DNA of 34,803 nt. Origin: a virus. The stretch covers positions 1 through 34,803 of IMG/VR virus record IMGVR_UViG_3300030328_003953, one strand, 5' to 3'. The position numbers and the translations under genes were made by a program. Below, piece by piece: positions 6,498 to 15,114 of this stretch. Every line of letters starts with the position of its first letter. Positions within the stretch are counted from its first letter, which is position 1. The notes under the pieces are model-generated. The model did not search any database and was not told the DNA's origin. It worked only from the letters and a program-made list of their open reading frames with translations.

Positions 6498-7844
6498 ATG
6501 GCTGAGTCTAGAGAACTTCTGCTTAAAAAGCTAAGAGAAAAGGCTGCTACCAATGCAGTGGCTCAAGATGCGTTGGAAGCGGATAAGCTTATCAAAGGTC
6601 CGTTTGCAGAGTCGCAAGCGTGGGCTCTGGATAACCCAGATCCTGAGACCGAAAAGCAAGCTCAACTAGATGAAGCCCCCTCAATTCAGTCTGGGGATGT
6701 AGGTCAACGTATGCTTACCCCAGAAACCCGACATGAAGCGAATAAAGATTATGTGGAGGCTGCCGCTACAGAGGTTGCCGCTAACGCGGCATTAGGTGGA
6801 GCAGGGAAAGCTGCACAAGCTGTATTACCTTTTATCCCCTGGAAGCCAGCTTTGGTCAGAGACTTATTAGGCCATCTTCAAGAGACAGCACAAGCAACTT
6901 CGCGATTCCGGCTTCCCTCTACGGCACCATCGAGTCGCGTAAGTCGGGCCATAGACGAGCATTTTACATCAAGTCTCGCAGAAGCCACACAAACAAAAAG
7001 GGTACCTTACCCAGATCCCGAATTAAATACCGCTATTCGCGAATATTATACGGCGCTCGGGAAGCTAAGAGACTTGGAAGAGGGCACTATAGGTCCCCAA
7101 GAATTTTTTGAACGCAACAAAATTCTTGACGCCGCCAAAGAGGCAATAGACGACTCCCTGGAAAGGGTGGAAGCGCGGGGCAAAAAGTTAGGTCTCCCAG
7201 AGTTATCCAAGGATTACCAACGGCTCTTAGGGGATAATCAATCTACCCTTCCTGTACCCTATTCCTCCCAAGCAATTCCACCTACAGAGAGTGCTTCAAC
7301 TGCTGCGGCGAGACTAAACCACCCCAGTCCGAGTTTGTCCCCTCAAGACAAAGCAAAACTTAGTTCTCAGTTAGAGCGGACCCCCGGTTGGAGTAAAACC
7401 TCGGAAGGTTTTTGGGAGCATAGTGACTCTCCTTGGGAGTGGCATGAGGGCCGATACCGAGATCGGACTACTCAGCGTTTAGCTAATTTACCGGGCCGGA
7501 AGATAGCGATCGAGGAGGCCGGACCTGCTTTCCCTAGAACCCGGTTAGGCCCCATGAATACAACTATATCGGCTGACTTAGGTGTGGACTATGGTCCAAG
7601 GACTAGCTTCAGAAGGGGCCTCCCCACCGTCGAGTCCCAGCGTGAATCCGCTAGAGCACTAGCTAGACTTGATCCCGCAGATTTGGCAAAGCTGGAGAGC
7701 AGCGAAAAACGGAATGAGGCTTTCTTGTCCGAGTTTGAACAGGCACTTAAGTTAATTGGTCACGATCCATCTAAACCGCTAACTGCAAATGAAGTAGAAG
7801 AGCTAACCGAAAAACTGAATGCGCTCGGCAGGAGTAACCGATAA
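6498..7844 (+). CDS. 448-aa protein between terminase and portal, unassigned
   Basis: This protein is not recognised. The N-terminal third is helical and Ala-rich, with an A/G-rich stretch near residues 90-110. Residues 170-240 look like a coiled-coil or helical hairpin. About 293-325 is a Trp-rich segment (P-G-W, F-W-E-H, P-W-E-W-H-E). The C-terminus is again helical (E-V-E-E-L-T-E-K-L-N). There is no signal peptide or enzymatic motif I can name. The gene ends by overlapping the portal start by 1 nt (TAATG), so it belongs to the head operon. A head-internal or minor structural protein is plausible. Confidence 0.6.
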   Translation: MAESRELLLKKLREKAATNAVAQDALEADKLIKGPFAESQAWALDNPDPETEKQAQLDEAPSIQSGDVGQRMLTPETRHEANKDYVEAAATEVAANAALGGAGKAAQAVLPFIPWKPALVRDLLGHLQETAQATSRFRLPSTAPSSRVSRAIDEHFTSSLAEATQTKRVPYPDPELNTAIREYYTALGKLRDLEEGTIGPQEFFERNKILDAAKEAIDDSLERVEARGKKLGLPELSKDYQRLLGDNQSTLPVPYSSQAIPPTESASTAAARLNHPSPSLSPQDKAKLSSQLERTPGWSKTSEGFWEHSDSPWEWHEGRYRDRTTQRLANLPGRKIAIEEAGPAFPRTRLGPMNTTISADLGVDYGPRTSFRRGLPTVESQRESARALARLDPADLAKLESSEKRNEAFLSEFEQALKLIGHDPSKPLTANEVEELTEKLNALGRSNR

Positions 7845-9670
7845 TGGCACTAACAGGGCAGCAGCTTCGTGGGATCATTGATACCCATCAAGCTAAGATG
7901 AGAAAAGAGCGTCGTCGCTGGGATAAATACCGTTCGTGGTACCTCGGAGAATTCTGGGGGAACCTAGAAGAAGACTTACCTCAAGGGGCTAGTACATTTA
8001 CTGAGACCAATGAGGATGTGACTCTTGAGACTAACTATCCTTATGCTTACATCGACACGATGATTGCAAATGTTTGTCCTACAAACCCGCAGATTACAGT
8101 TAATGCGAGGCGAGACAAGTTACGTGAGGCGGCCTACTACAGGGAGGCATTGGTTAATGATGCATTTAATCGGCTTAAGATGCACACAATCCTTTGGAAT
8201 TTGTCTTCTCATGCTGCCATTTGCGGTCGCGCTTTCCTTAAAACTGTCTGGAATTTTAAGCGCCAGTCTCCAGACTTTTTTTCCGTAGATCCTCGCTTTG
8301 TATTTTTTGATATGTCCGCTCAACGTTGGGAGGATATTCGGTATCTAGTTGAGGTTACGGTTTTAACTCGAGCCGAATTTGAATCCCGAACTAAAAAACG
8401 AGGCAAGCAGGATGGTAAGTATAATAAAAAAGTGGCCGAACAGGCTTCGTTTGGCGGTTATCCTAGTTGGTTACGTGACTTTTCTACTGACCAGTCTATG
8501 TTTAACACTGCTTCTAAAGATGTTTACGAATGGGTAACTGTTTATGAGTTTTACGACTTTGATGGGGAAGGTCGTTATTTTCATATGCTGGAAGATGTAG
8601 ACGAGCCCCTGTTTGAGGGTGAGCTACCGTACACCTATCAACGTAATCCTTTTATCTGCTTAACCTTTAACGAGAACATGATGGATCTTGGGGGTCTAAG
8701 CGACATAAAATTAATTGCTTCTGTGCAAGAACGGCTTAATGAACTAGACACACTTGAACTGTGGCATGCTCAGTCGAGCATTCCTGTTATGATGGTCAAC
8801 ACGGGCATGGTAGACAACCCTGAGATGATTTTAAATGCACTTCGGAACGCTACTGAACCAGGTTCGATGATTGAAATTGCGGGTACGGCCAATGCACCCC
8901 TAAGAGATTTAATTGATACTACTCCTACACCTCAACTTCAGCCTGGTTTCGATCGAATGAGGGAAAGGGCGGTCCAAATTATCGAGTTTGTATTAGGTAT
9001 TCCTCAATACAGTCGTGGCGTAGTAGGTGTAACTGACGTAGCGACAGAGGTGGCTTTGGCGGATACAGCTACTCGAACTCGCAATGGTAGGCGTATTCGG
9101 AAGCTAGAAGACATGATTCAATGGGCGGCTGGAGCCATCATTTCTCTTTATGATGAATTCTTACCTGCAGATAGTTTGCTTCCTATCCGTCTAACGGACA
9201 GTACTAAAGTTATTGAGGCAAATAGGGAAGCATTAAAATTACGAAATCTAAATGAAACTCAAGGTGCTAGTCCACTTGAGTATGATTATGAAGCAATTGC
9301 TTACTCTCCTACTGAGAATCATCGTCTTATTCAGCTAAGAAATATTCAGCAATATCTTCCGATGTTAATGGAAGCGCCTAATATTGATAAAGAAAAGTTA
9401 GTTGTAAAGCTCTTAGATTTACTCCTCATGCGAGACTTAGCAATGGAGGCTGAACAGGCAGATGCCCAAATGCCACCAGGTGCAGGTTTTGCTCCTATGC
9501 CACCCTCTCCTGATACACTAGCTACGGGAGCGTTACCGCCTGGGGTTCAGGAACCGGTGACTCCGCCATTACCTGGCGGTGGTCCAGGGTCGCCAATGCC
9601 TTCGGTCGAAGGTGGTTTTCAAGGGGCAGGCTCAGGTTTTGAAGGGGCAAATTTCCCAGGAGCTAAGTGA
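7844..9670 (+). CDS. Portal protein
   Basis: A 608-aa protein with portal features: an N-terminal helical region rich in Arg/Trp, a segment near residues 66-140 with N-Y-P-Y-A-Y-I-D-T-M and a long helix, then D-P-R-F-V-F-F-D followed by W-E-D-I-R-Y-L-V, the wing region typical of portals. A central stem-like part has repeated long helices. The last 70 residues are Pro/Gly-rich and probably disordered. The portal is the dodecameric ring at one head vertex, docking the terminase and later the adaptor. Size and location after TerL and before the scaffold agree. The start overlaps the previous stop by 1 nt. Confidence 0.85.
   Translation: MALTGQQLRGIIDTHQAKMRKERRRWDKYRSWYLGEFWGNLEEDLPQGASTFTETNEDVTLETNYPYAYIDTMIANVCPTNPQITVNARRDKLREAAYYREALVNDAFNRLKMHTILWNLSSHAAICGRAFLKTVWNFKRQSPDFFSVDPRFVFFDMSAQRWEDIRYLVEVTVLTRAEFESRTKKRGKQDGKYNKKVAEQASFGGYPSWLRDFSTDQSMFNTASKDVYEWVTVYEFYDFDGEGRYFHMLEDVDEPLFEGELPYTYQRNPFICLTFNENMMDLGGLSDIKLIASVQERLNELDTLELWHAQSSIPVMMVNTGMVDNPEMILNALRNATEPGSMIEIAGTANAPLRDLIDTTPTPQLQPGFDRMRERAVQIIEFVLGIPQYSRGVVGVTDVATEVALADTATRTRNGRRIRKLEDMIQWAAGAIISLYDEFLPADSLLPIRLTDSTKVIEANREALKLRNLNETQGASPLEYDYEAIAYSPTENHRLIQLRNIQQYLPMLMEAPNIDKEKLVVKLLDLLLMRDLAMEAEQADAQMPPGAGFAPMPPSPDTLATGALPPGVQEPVTPPLPGGGPGSPMPSVEGGFQGAGSGFEGANFPGAK
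9658..9662 (+). promoter_or_regulatory. Ribosome binding site AGGAG for the zinc-ribbon gene
   Basis: AGGAG lies 7 nt before ATG 9670 and within the last portal codons. It favours that ATG over the in-frame GTG at 9667. Confidence 0.55.
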
Positions 9671-10062
9671 TGCCACTTTACGATATTAAATGTTTAACAT
9701 GTGAAGCTAGAACTAATGACATATTCTTCCGACTCGATGCCAAAATCATCTGCCCCATATGCGATGCACCTGCTCGTGCTCTTATCAGTCCCGTTCTTGC
9801 TGTGGGGCCATTGCCGTCAAAACCAATCAAGATGGAATCGATCGGTCGAGAGTTCACGTCTAACTCGGAGCTTAGGGCGTATAAAGAAGCTAACCCAGAT
9901 TTAGCTTTTCATTCTAAAAATGATACTAGCTGGCGCAACCATGTTGACATGGCTAAGAACAAAGCAGAAAGAGTCGCGAAAGCTCAAGGCCACAAGGATT
10001 TAGCCGCTAAAAAGGCTTATATCAAAAAAGAAACCAAACGTAAAAATGAGTTGTCGAATTGA
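9670..10062 (+). CDS. FmdB-like zinc-ribbon protein
   Basis: A 130-aa protein that opens M-P-L-Y-D-I-K-C-L-T-C, the pattern of FmdB-type zinc ribbons. Cys8, Cys11, Cys28 and Cys31 form two C-x-x-C knuckles suited to one zinc. The remaining 90 residues are Lys-rich and helical (K-K-E-T-K-R-K-N-E). I start it at 9670, where ATG overlaps the portal TGA by 1 nt; GTG 9667 is also in frame. The role is unknown: a nucleic-acid contact, a regulator, or a head-assembly factor. A zinc ribbon between portal and scaffold recurs in phages, but I know of no proven function. Confidence 0.7.
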   Translation: MPLYDIKCLTCEARTNDIFFRLDAKIICPICDAPARALISPVLAVGPLPSKPIKMESIGREFTSNSELRAYKEANPDLAFHSKNDTSWRNHVDMAKNKAERVAKAQGHKDLAAKKAYIKKETKRKNELSN

Positions 10063-10104
10063 CTTACACAATTCTTTTAAGTAAAAAGGTGTGGGGGTTT
10101 ATCC

Positions 10105-10362
10105 ATGGAAGATAGCCAATGTGAAATGGCAGATAATCATGAAAAGGAGCACGAGGCTAGTTCGCCAAGTGAAGCTATTGGGCACTTAATGTCTTCTCCT
10201 CCGTCTAGTCCTGAAGAATTTATAGCTAAACTTAAAGAAAGTGGCTATGAATTAAAGCCCGTTAAAGACCACAGCGTACATGAACGTCACGGTTTTCTAC
10301 CTCCTCCACCTAAAATGGTTATCGTTCGTTTGGACGCGGCCCGTAATGCACTAAAAGGATAG
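10105..10362 (+). CDS. Small acidic protein before the scaffold, unassigned
   Basis: An 85-aa protein. The first 45 residues are acidic and Ser/Pro-rich. The second half has a short helix (E-E-F-I-A-K-L-K-E-S-G-Y-E-L-K), then P-P-P-P-K-M-V-I-V-R-L-D. AAGGTG and a G-rich run lie upstream. An ATG eight codons in is an alternative start. It stops 4 nt before the scaffold gene, so it is probably translated with it. No family is recognised. Confidence 0.55.
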   Translation: MEDSQCEMADNHEKEHEASSPSEAIGHLMSSPPSSPEEFIAKLKESGYELKPVKDHSVHERHGFLPPPPKMVIVRLDAARNALKG

Positions 10363-10366
10363 GCTC

Positions 10367-11257
10367 ATGAGTGATACCCCAGAAGCTCCTGTACCTGTTG
10401 CGGAGGCACCTGTCTCTGCTCCCGTTGCAGAAGTTGCACCTACTGAATCTCCTGCTGTTTCGTCTTCAGAAGCAGCGGCATCCTCATCAGAGGCGCCCGT
10501 TGCCGCAGAGGTTTCCGCTTCTTCGTCCGAGCCCGAGCTTACACATGAGTCGTTTGAGTGGGATTCATGGGAAGGCGGTGTTGACACATTCCCCGAATCA
10601 GTTCGTCCTTGGGCTCAAAGTGTTTCAGACTACTATAGCACTAGGTATGGTAAGCTTGAAAATCAACACAAAAATCTTCAAGCACTATATGATTCGGTAT
10701 TAGTAGGCGGAGAAGATCCTCGGATTAAGCAATACGAGACTGATAGGACAAGTTGGCAGACTGAACGTGAGCAATACGAGGCTAAACAACAAGAGCTTCA
10801 AGCGTCTTGGGACAATGATAAATCCCAGTTTGATGCCTACGAAAAGGCTGTTTATCAGTATCATGTTGACCAAGCTGGAAAGCAGCTTGAAGAATTTGTT
10901 AATGCTCGGCCTGAAATTTTAAATGATGAAGTTAAATACGAGTTATTTTCATCTTTGTTAGATGAAAAGTGGGATCTGTCTTCCGCAGGTAAGCTCTTAG
11001 ATATGCCCGAAGCGGCAGTTGAGATAGCGCGGAAAGCGCGAGCCGAAGGAGTTCCTCCCGCATACGCCCTTAGATTTGCAGAGAAACAAGCTCCTCCCCA
11101 GGTGCAAAAACCGCAACCTCGTCCTGCGGCGACGATCACATCTGGGGCAGTCAGTAGAACTACTCCGCATGTATCTACCCGTGGGATGGGGGACGCAAAA
11201 TCTTTAGAAGAAAGTCGAGCTATGGCATCTGCTAGAGCTTTAAAAATCCACAAATGA
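10367..11257 (+). CDS. Capsid scaffolding protein (probable)
   Basis: A 296-aa protein placed directly before the major capsid gene. The first 58 residues are low-complexity Ala/Pro/Ser/Glu-Val, which would be flexible. Residues 60-90 contain a conserved-looking W-D-S-W-E-G-G. Residues about 95-165 are a charged coiled coil with many Gln/Glu. The C-terminal part ends in a basic helix (S-A-R-A-L-K-I-H-K), fitting the capsid-binding end of scaffolds. Scaffolds assemble inside the prohead and leave before packaging. I see no protease motif. Confidence 0.75.
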   Translation: MSDTPEAPVPVAEAPVSAPVAEVAPTESPAVSSSEAAASSSEAPVAAEVSASSSEPELTHESFEWDSWEGGVDTFPESVRPWAQSVSDYYSTRYGKLENQHKNLQALYDSVLVGGEDPRIKQYETDRTSWQTEREQYEAKQQELQASWDNDKSQFDAYEKAVYQYHVDQAGKQLEEFVNARPEILNDEVKYELFSSLLDEKWDLSSAGKLLDMPEAAVEIARKARAEGVPPAYALRFAEKQAPPQVQKPQPRPAATITSGAVSRTTPHVSTRGMGDAKSLEESRAMASARALKIHK

Positions 11258-11269
11258 TAGGGGGAGACA

Positions 11270-12334
11270 ATGGCTATTTCGCCTGATGTCCTAGCAACCG
11301 CACTTGAAGAGTTGATGCCGTCATACTCGGAACTTTTTGTTTCTTGGCATCCAGTGTTGGAAAATGTAGTTAACAAGGGTAACCTTTCGCGGGAAACTCT
11401 TAAGGGTCCATACCGTGAGTTTGCGGTAGTTACTGATGGTCCAGGTGATGTTACTCAAGTCCTTACGGGATCTGAGGTTATCGCTGGTGGTCGTCGTCAA
11501 AACGCGGTTCGTGGTAACACGTATGCGCCTCGTTTAATTTATGCGTTTGACGTTCCTGGTAAAGACCTTGCAGAAGCAAACGGGGAAATGGACCTTGCGC
11601 GTATTCTTAAGAACTATCCTGAGCTTGCGCTTAGTGATTTTCACGAGCGTATTGCCGATCAGGTAGCTACGGGTAACGGTACCAACGTAGGTGGTTTTCT
11701 CACTTTTAACGGTGATACTACTTACAATCCCGATGGTACTGCACGATTCGGTGCGTTTGAGTTTAATGCTCCAGCGGCTCAAACTTTGACTCGTTTTGGG
11801 CTTGACCCCGCGTCAGTACCGGGTTGGCACAACCAATATGGTCAGATCACTTCGTTTGCTGTGGACGGTAAGTCTACGATGCGTCGTGTCTATTATGCTT
11901 GTTCTCGTCAAGGAAAGACGCTGGGTCCGGTGGATTTGCTTCTCGGTGATGAGGAAAGCTATCTCAACTATATCGAGGACTTGGATGATCAAGTTCGCGT
12001 TAGCAAAGTTGAGGGCGATAAAGCGCCATCAAATGTTCGTCAAGGTACTAAGTTCCTCGACGCGGACTTCTACTTGGAAGACTCAATTAATCCTGCACTA
12101 TTTAATGCTGGCGCGGGACGAAACGGTGTCATCTACATGTTGAAGACCGGAACCTGGCACGCTTACACTATGGGTCATGATGCAAATCGTGAAACCAAGG
12201 GTGATTTTGCTGTCCGTGGTCCTTTCCGTATCCCAGAGCAAGATCTGTGGCGTTATGAAATTGTACTCATGATGGGTATGCACACTACTCAACTTCGCGC
12301 TAACGGCGTCATCGAAGGTGGCTCTATCCCATAG
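11270..12334 (+). CDS. Major capsid protein, HK97-like fold
   Basis: A 354-aa protein with an AGGGGGAGA ribosome site. Location after the scaffold and overall pattern identify it: an N-terminal helix (L-A-T-A-L-E-E-L-M-P), a loop region with T-G-S-E-V-I-A-G-G-R-R-Q, a spine-helix region, a P-domain pattern around D-L-L-L-G-D-E-E-S-Y, and an end strand with W-R-Y-E-I-V-L. There is no N-terminal extension to be cut off, in line with a separate scaffold gene. It builds the icosahedral shell. Confidence 0.82.
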   Translation: MAISPDVLATALEELMPSYSELFVSWHPVLENVVNKGNLSRETLKGPYREFAVVTDGPGDVTQVLTGSEVIAGGRRQNAVRGNTYAPRLIYAFDVPGKDLAEANGEMDLARILKNYPELALSDFHERIADQVATGNGTNVGGFLTFNGDTTYNPDGTARFGAFEFNAPAAQTLTRFGLDPASVPGWHNQYGQITSFAVDGKSTMRRVYYACSRQGKTLGPVDLLLGDEESYLNYIEDLDDQVRVSKVEGDKAPSNVRQGTKFLDADFYLEDSINPALFNAGAGRNGVIYMLKTGTWHAYTMGHDANRETKGDFAVRGPFRIPEQDLWRYEIVLMMGMHTTQLRANGVIEGGSIP

Positions 12335-12358
12335 GGGTAGAGTTATAGGAGAAATATT

Positions 12359-12859
12359 ATGTCACAATCAGCAATGGGTATTGATATTACCCTCGTATCT
12401 ACGGATCAGCAGATGCCATTGGGCTTCATTTATGTTGACCCAGCTTCAGCAAATCAAGCCATCGGAAGCCAAGGCCGTAAAGAATATATTTACGTCAAGG
12501 CCTCCGAAAATATTGGGATTTATGACGTCTGTGTCCGTCTAAGTGGGACTCCGAACTATGGTGATCCTTCAACACTCGGAACAGGTATCGCTCAAAGTAA
12601 TAGCGGTGAAGCGCTTAAACGCGTTGTTGGTGTGGCTATTAAAGCCATTCCAGCTAACAGCTACGGCTTTATTCAGCGCAAAGGTATTGGTTGGGTCGTG
12701 TCTCATGCTGCTTTTGCTGTAGACGGAGGTCTTATTCCACAGGCTGCGGGGCGTGCTGACGATAATGCGGGAATTACCGATGTTTCGTTTGGAATTGCTT
12801 TAGCTCCCGCCGGTGCAGCGGGAATTGTGATTCCTGCCTACCTTGACTGCGAAGGCTAA
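12359..12859 (+). CDS. Probable head decoration/stabilisation protein
   Basis: A 166-aa protein, predicted all-beta. It shows the pattern of small capsid-surface proteins: E-N-I-G-I-Y-D-V-C-V-R, then V-G-V-A-I-K-A-I-P-A-N-S-Y-G-F-I-Q, and near the end G-I-A-L-A-P-A-G-A-A-G-I-V. The gene starts 25 nt after the capsid stop, the usual place for such proteins. It resembles the layout of the genes at 31387 and 33150. It may bind capsomers and strengthen the head. The identification is by position and fold pattern, not by a named family. Confidence 0.6.
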   Translation: MSQSAMGIDITLVSTDQQMPLGFIYVDPASANQAIGSQGRKEYIYVKASENIGIYDVCVRLSGTPNYGDPSTLGTGIAQSNSGEALKRVVGVAIKAIPANSYGFIQRKGIGWVVSHAAFAVDGGLIPQAAGRADDNAGITDVSFGIALAPAGAAGIVIPAYLDCEG

Positions 12860-12887
12860 ACTTCACTCAGAGTAAGGAAAGGGGCAG

Positions 12888-13457
12888 ATGAACCTTGGTG
12901 AAATCAGGACGAGAATATTTAATCAGATTGACTGGTCGCCAACGACCAGTGCTGAAGCGGTAACTCGTACAAATGGTTTCATTAATCGTGCTTACGAGCA
13001 ACTTTGTTTAGAAGCTCCTTTCCTTTTCTTTGAATCTGAAGTTAAACTGGCTACTAAGCCAGATGTTGTGTCGAAAGACACAATTAAGGGGGTTGCTGTT
13101 ATCCCCGGTGCTACCCCGGTTTTACCTGGCACGGAGCATTACGATCGTTTAGTTTTTGGAAACGATATAGCAGCACCTACCCAGCGGTACCTTGACGAGA
13201 TTAATGGGGCTACTGCGGCTCCTGCCACACTCCCAATTGGGGCTACTACTACACAGAAACAAAATGAAAGTGTAGACTCGTATCGAGGAAGCCCTTGGGT
13301 ATTTAGGTGGAATCTATTCGGTACAGATGCTAACTGGCAGGCTTTTGTAGATGGGGCGTTGTGCCTCCAATTGATGGTTCTTGGGACGGTCGATCAATCG
13401 ATCTACAGGCTACTGATGGTTCCTGGCACGAAAATCGAGTTCGAGAAATCTGGGTAG
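12888..13457 (+). CDS. Tail adaptor protein, 5' part of a frameshifted gene
   Basis: A 189-aa frame after AAGGAAAGG. The N-terminus (E-I-R-T-R-I-F-N-Q-I-D-W, then F-I-N-R-A-Y-E-Q-L) is the helical start common in gp11-like podovirus adaptors (gatekeepers), which bind the portal and connect it to the nozzle. The frame reads well to about F-V-D-G-A (residue 157), but the last 32 residues look unrelated. The sense of the protein continues in the -1 frame, which is open from 13334 and runs to 14845. Together they would make one protein of about 650 aa. Confidence 0.65.
   Translation: MNLGEIRTRIFNQIDWSPTTSAEAVTRTNGFINRAYEQLCLEAPFLFFESEVKLATKPDVVSKDTIKGVAVIPGATPVLPGTEHYDRLVFGNDIAAPTQRYLDEINGATAAPATLPIGATTTQKQNESVDSYRGSPWVFRWNLFGTDANWQAFVDGALCLQLMVLGTVDQSIYRLLMVPGTKIEFEKSG
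13334..13457 (+). other. Window for the -1 frameshift joining the adaptor parts
   Basis: The -1 frame opens after TAA 13331-13333 and the 0 frame closes with TAG 13455-13457, so any switch must fall here. Protein sense places it near 13350-13370. No canonical X-XXY-YYZ slippery heptamer is obvious. A lost C in CTCC at 13365-13368 would also restore the frame, so a one-base deletion or sequencing error is an alternative. Confidence 0.5.
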
Positions 13458-14845
13458 AGCGGACTACCGTCGGTGGTGCTTATAAATATACGTATGTAGT
13501 TGCACTCTGGGAACCGTTTCCGATGGAGCAGTTTGATGTAACAACTGCTATGTTTAAGTATCGCATTTATACTGAAGAATATTACTTCCCTGACGATGTA
13601 ATTAAAACACATTCTCTTGTTTTAAAAGATGATCAAAGGAGTTATCCTTTAGATGTTCTTTTACAGGAAGAAGCTGAACAGTTTTCACTTACAGATCATT
13701 TTGAGATGGCAAGTGGTACTCCATCTGTGGCTTATCGCAGGGCACACTTTCAATTACCTGCTCCGAACACGGCTCCTTTGACTTCTTTGTTCAACTGGGC
13801 GTCGCCTAAACTGTGGCGTGGACCGGAACCAGCGGGCGCATTTAGTTACGTTGTTACTTACTGTATCGGTCAAAGAGATCTCTACTACCGGAATCCTGGT
13901 CCCGGTATGTTTGATGAAAGCTATACCAATACACTTTTACAGAATGGTCAGTTTGCCCCAAGCGCCGACCCTACTGCTCCTGGCCCGGCTCCAGGTTCAA
14001 GTGTATACCCGAATGCGGTAGCGTCTAATCGATTCCGGGAACCCCTCTGGGAGTCTGCTCCGTCCCCTGTGTCCTCAAAGGTTGAAGTTAAACTTTCAGG
14101 GGAAACATCGGGAGCAACTTTAGCAGTTACACTTCAAGTCCCGAACATTACATTTATGCTTGGAATGCTTGGTGGCGGCAGTTACTGGAGATCAGCCGTG
14201 GGCGCTGCTGATGATTTTAGTCAGGCGTTTGGTGATCATTCAGGTGTTCGCGTTCGGATCTACCGACGAAGATGGACACAAGACTGGACAGGCTACAATC
14301 TGCTAAACAATAACACTTTTAAGGGAGCGCACTATACGTCACTTGTAGGGGGAGCTAATGTCCCAACAGGGCATATTGAAGTATCAGACGCTTACTATCT
14401 TTTGGGTGAAATGCAGGTTACTCATAGTAATCGAGGTATATTTATTGACGATGGTCAGGTAACCCCTGACTATAATCGTCGGCTAAGAGATGTACATGGT
14501 TATCAGTCAATGGGCTTATACCCTGTACCTAGTAAACGTTTTGAATTTAAAATTCGTTGTTTACGGCGGCCACCTAAACTTGTAGACGACCAAGACGCCC
14601 CACTAGTGCATGCGGAAGCATGTAACTTACTTGTTGATCTGGCTGCTTCTTATTGGTACGAGGCACAAGGCGCTATGGGCTCATCGAATCGTATGCGTGA
14701 GCGTTATGACCGAGCCTTATTTGACTTGAAGAAAAGGTATGGTAACTTACAGAGCCAAGCAAATCCTCACTTAAAGAGGTTGTCTCGAGCACGAGCAGGC
14801 TTTAGAAGGACTCGTCCTTTACGTAAGTGGTGGACGCTACCCTAA
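13361..14845 (+). CDS. Tail adaptor protein, 3' part (readable from GTG 13361)
   Basis: A 494-aa frame if started at GTG 13361, whose upstream GGGG is a poor ribosome site. From its first residues it is clearly protein-like: P-P-I-D-G-S-W-D-G-R-S-I, then W-H-E-N-R-V-R-E-I-W-V, and further on Y-R-I-Y-T-E-E-Y-Y-F-P-D-D-V. These fit a beta-rich adaptor/gatekeeper continuing the frame that begins at 12888. The C-terminal 130 residues contain a long helix (L-V-D-L-A-A-S-Y-W-Y-E-A-Q) and a basic end. It either arises by frameshift from the upstream start, or is translated separately. Confidence 0.7.
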   Translation: MPPIDGSWDGRSIDLQATDGSWHENRVREIWVERTTVGGAYKYTYVVALWEPFPMEQFDVTTAMFKYRIYTEEYYFPDDVIKTHSLVLKDDQRSYPLDVLLQEEAEQFSLTDHFEMASGTPSVAYRRAHFQLPAPNTAPLTSLFNWASPKLWRGPEPAGAFSYVVTYCIGQRDLYYRNPGPGMFDESYTNTLLQNGQFAPSADPTAPGPAPGSSVYPNAVASNRFREPLWESAPSPVSSKVEVKLSGETSGATLAVTLQVPNITFMLGMLGGGSYWRSAVGAADDFSQAFGDHSGVRVRIYRRRWTQDWTGYNLLNNNTFKGAHYTSLVGGANVPTGHIEVSDAYYLLGEMQVTHSNRGIFIDDGQVTPDYNRRLRDVHGYQSMGLYPVPSKRFEFKIRCLRRPPKLVDDQDAPLVHAEACNLLVDLAASYWYEAQGAMGSSNRMRERYDRALFDLKKRYGNLQSQANPHLKRLSRARAGFRRTRPLRKWWTLP

Positions 14846-14848
14846 CCC

Positions 14849-14853
14849 AGGAG
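14849..14853 (+). promoter_or_regulatory. Ribosome binding site AGGAG deciding the start at 14860
   Basis: AGGAG lies 6 nt before ATG 14860. It favours this start over the in-frame GTG at 14827, which overlaps the previous gene. Confidence 0.65.
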
Positions 14854-14859
14854 AAGACA

Positions 14860-15105
14860 ATGGATTTTATTTGTGGTGCAATTTACCGCGTAAAAGGTCA
14901 AGAAGAATCGTTTGGTATAATGCTGGCAACCGAGAAGAAAGCCGGTAAATCTCAAGGTTTATTTCAGCGTTTTGGTCATGCGGCTGTACGCATTTGTGAT
15001 GAATACAATGGTGGAATGGACTTAGAATTAGTTTCTGTCCCTGGCGCACAAGTACCTGTTAAAAAAACTTCGGGCCGGAAGAAACGCCTTGCCCTAGAAA
15101 AATAG
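14860..15105 (+). CDS. Small protein between adaptor and nozzle genes, unassigned
   Basis: An 81-aa protein starting M-D-F-I-C-G-A-I-Y-R-V-K-G. The body is of mixed alpha/beta type, and the C-terminus is Lys/Arg-rich (K-K-T-S-G-R-K-K-R). No family is recognised. Neighbours on both sides are virion connection proteins, so a minor structural or assembly role is likely. Confidence 0.6.
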   Translation: MDFICGAIYRVKGQEESFGIMLATEKKAGKSQGLFQRFGHAAVRICDEYNGGMDLELVSVPGAQVPVKKTSGRKKRLALEK

Positions 15106-15114
15106 GGAGGGGCT

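Noticed and set aside
10351-10587. - strand Ser/Ala/Gly-rich open frame opposite the scaffold start
   Set aside because: It is the mirror of the scaffold's low-complexity Ala/Ser/Glu codons and has no ribosome site.
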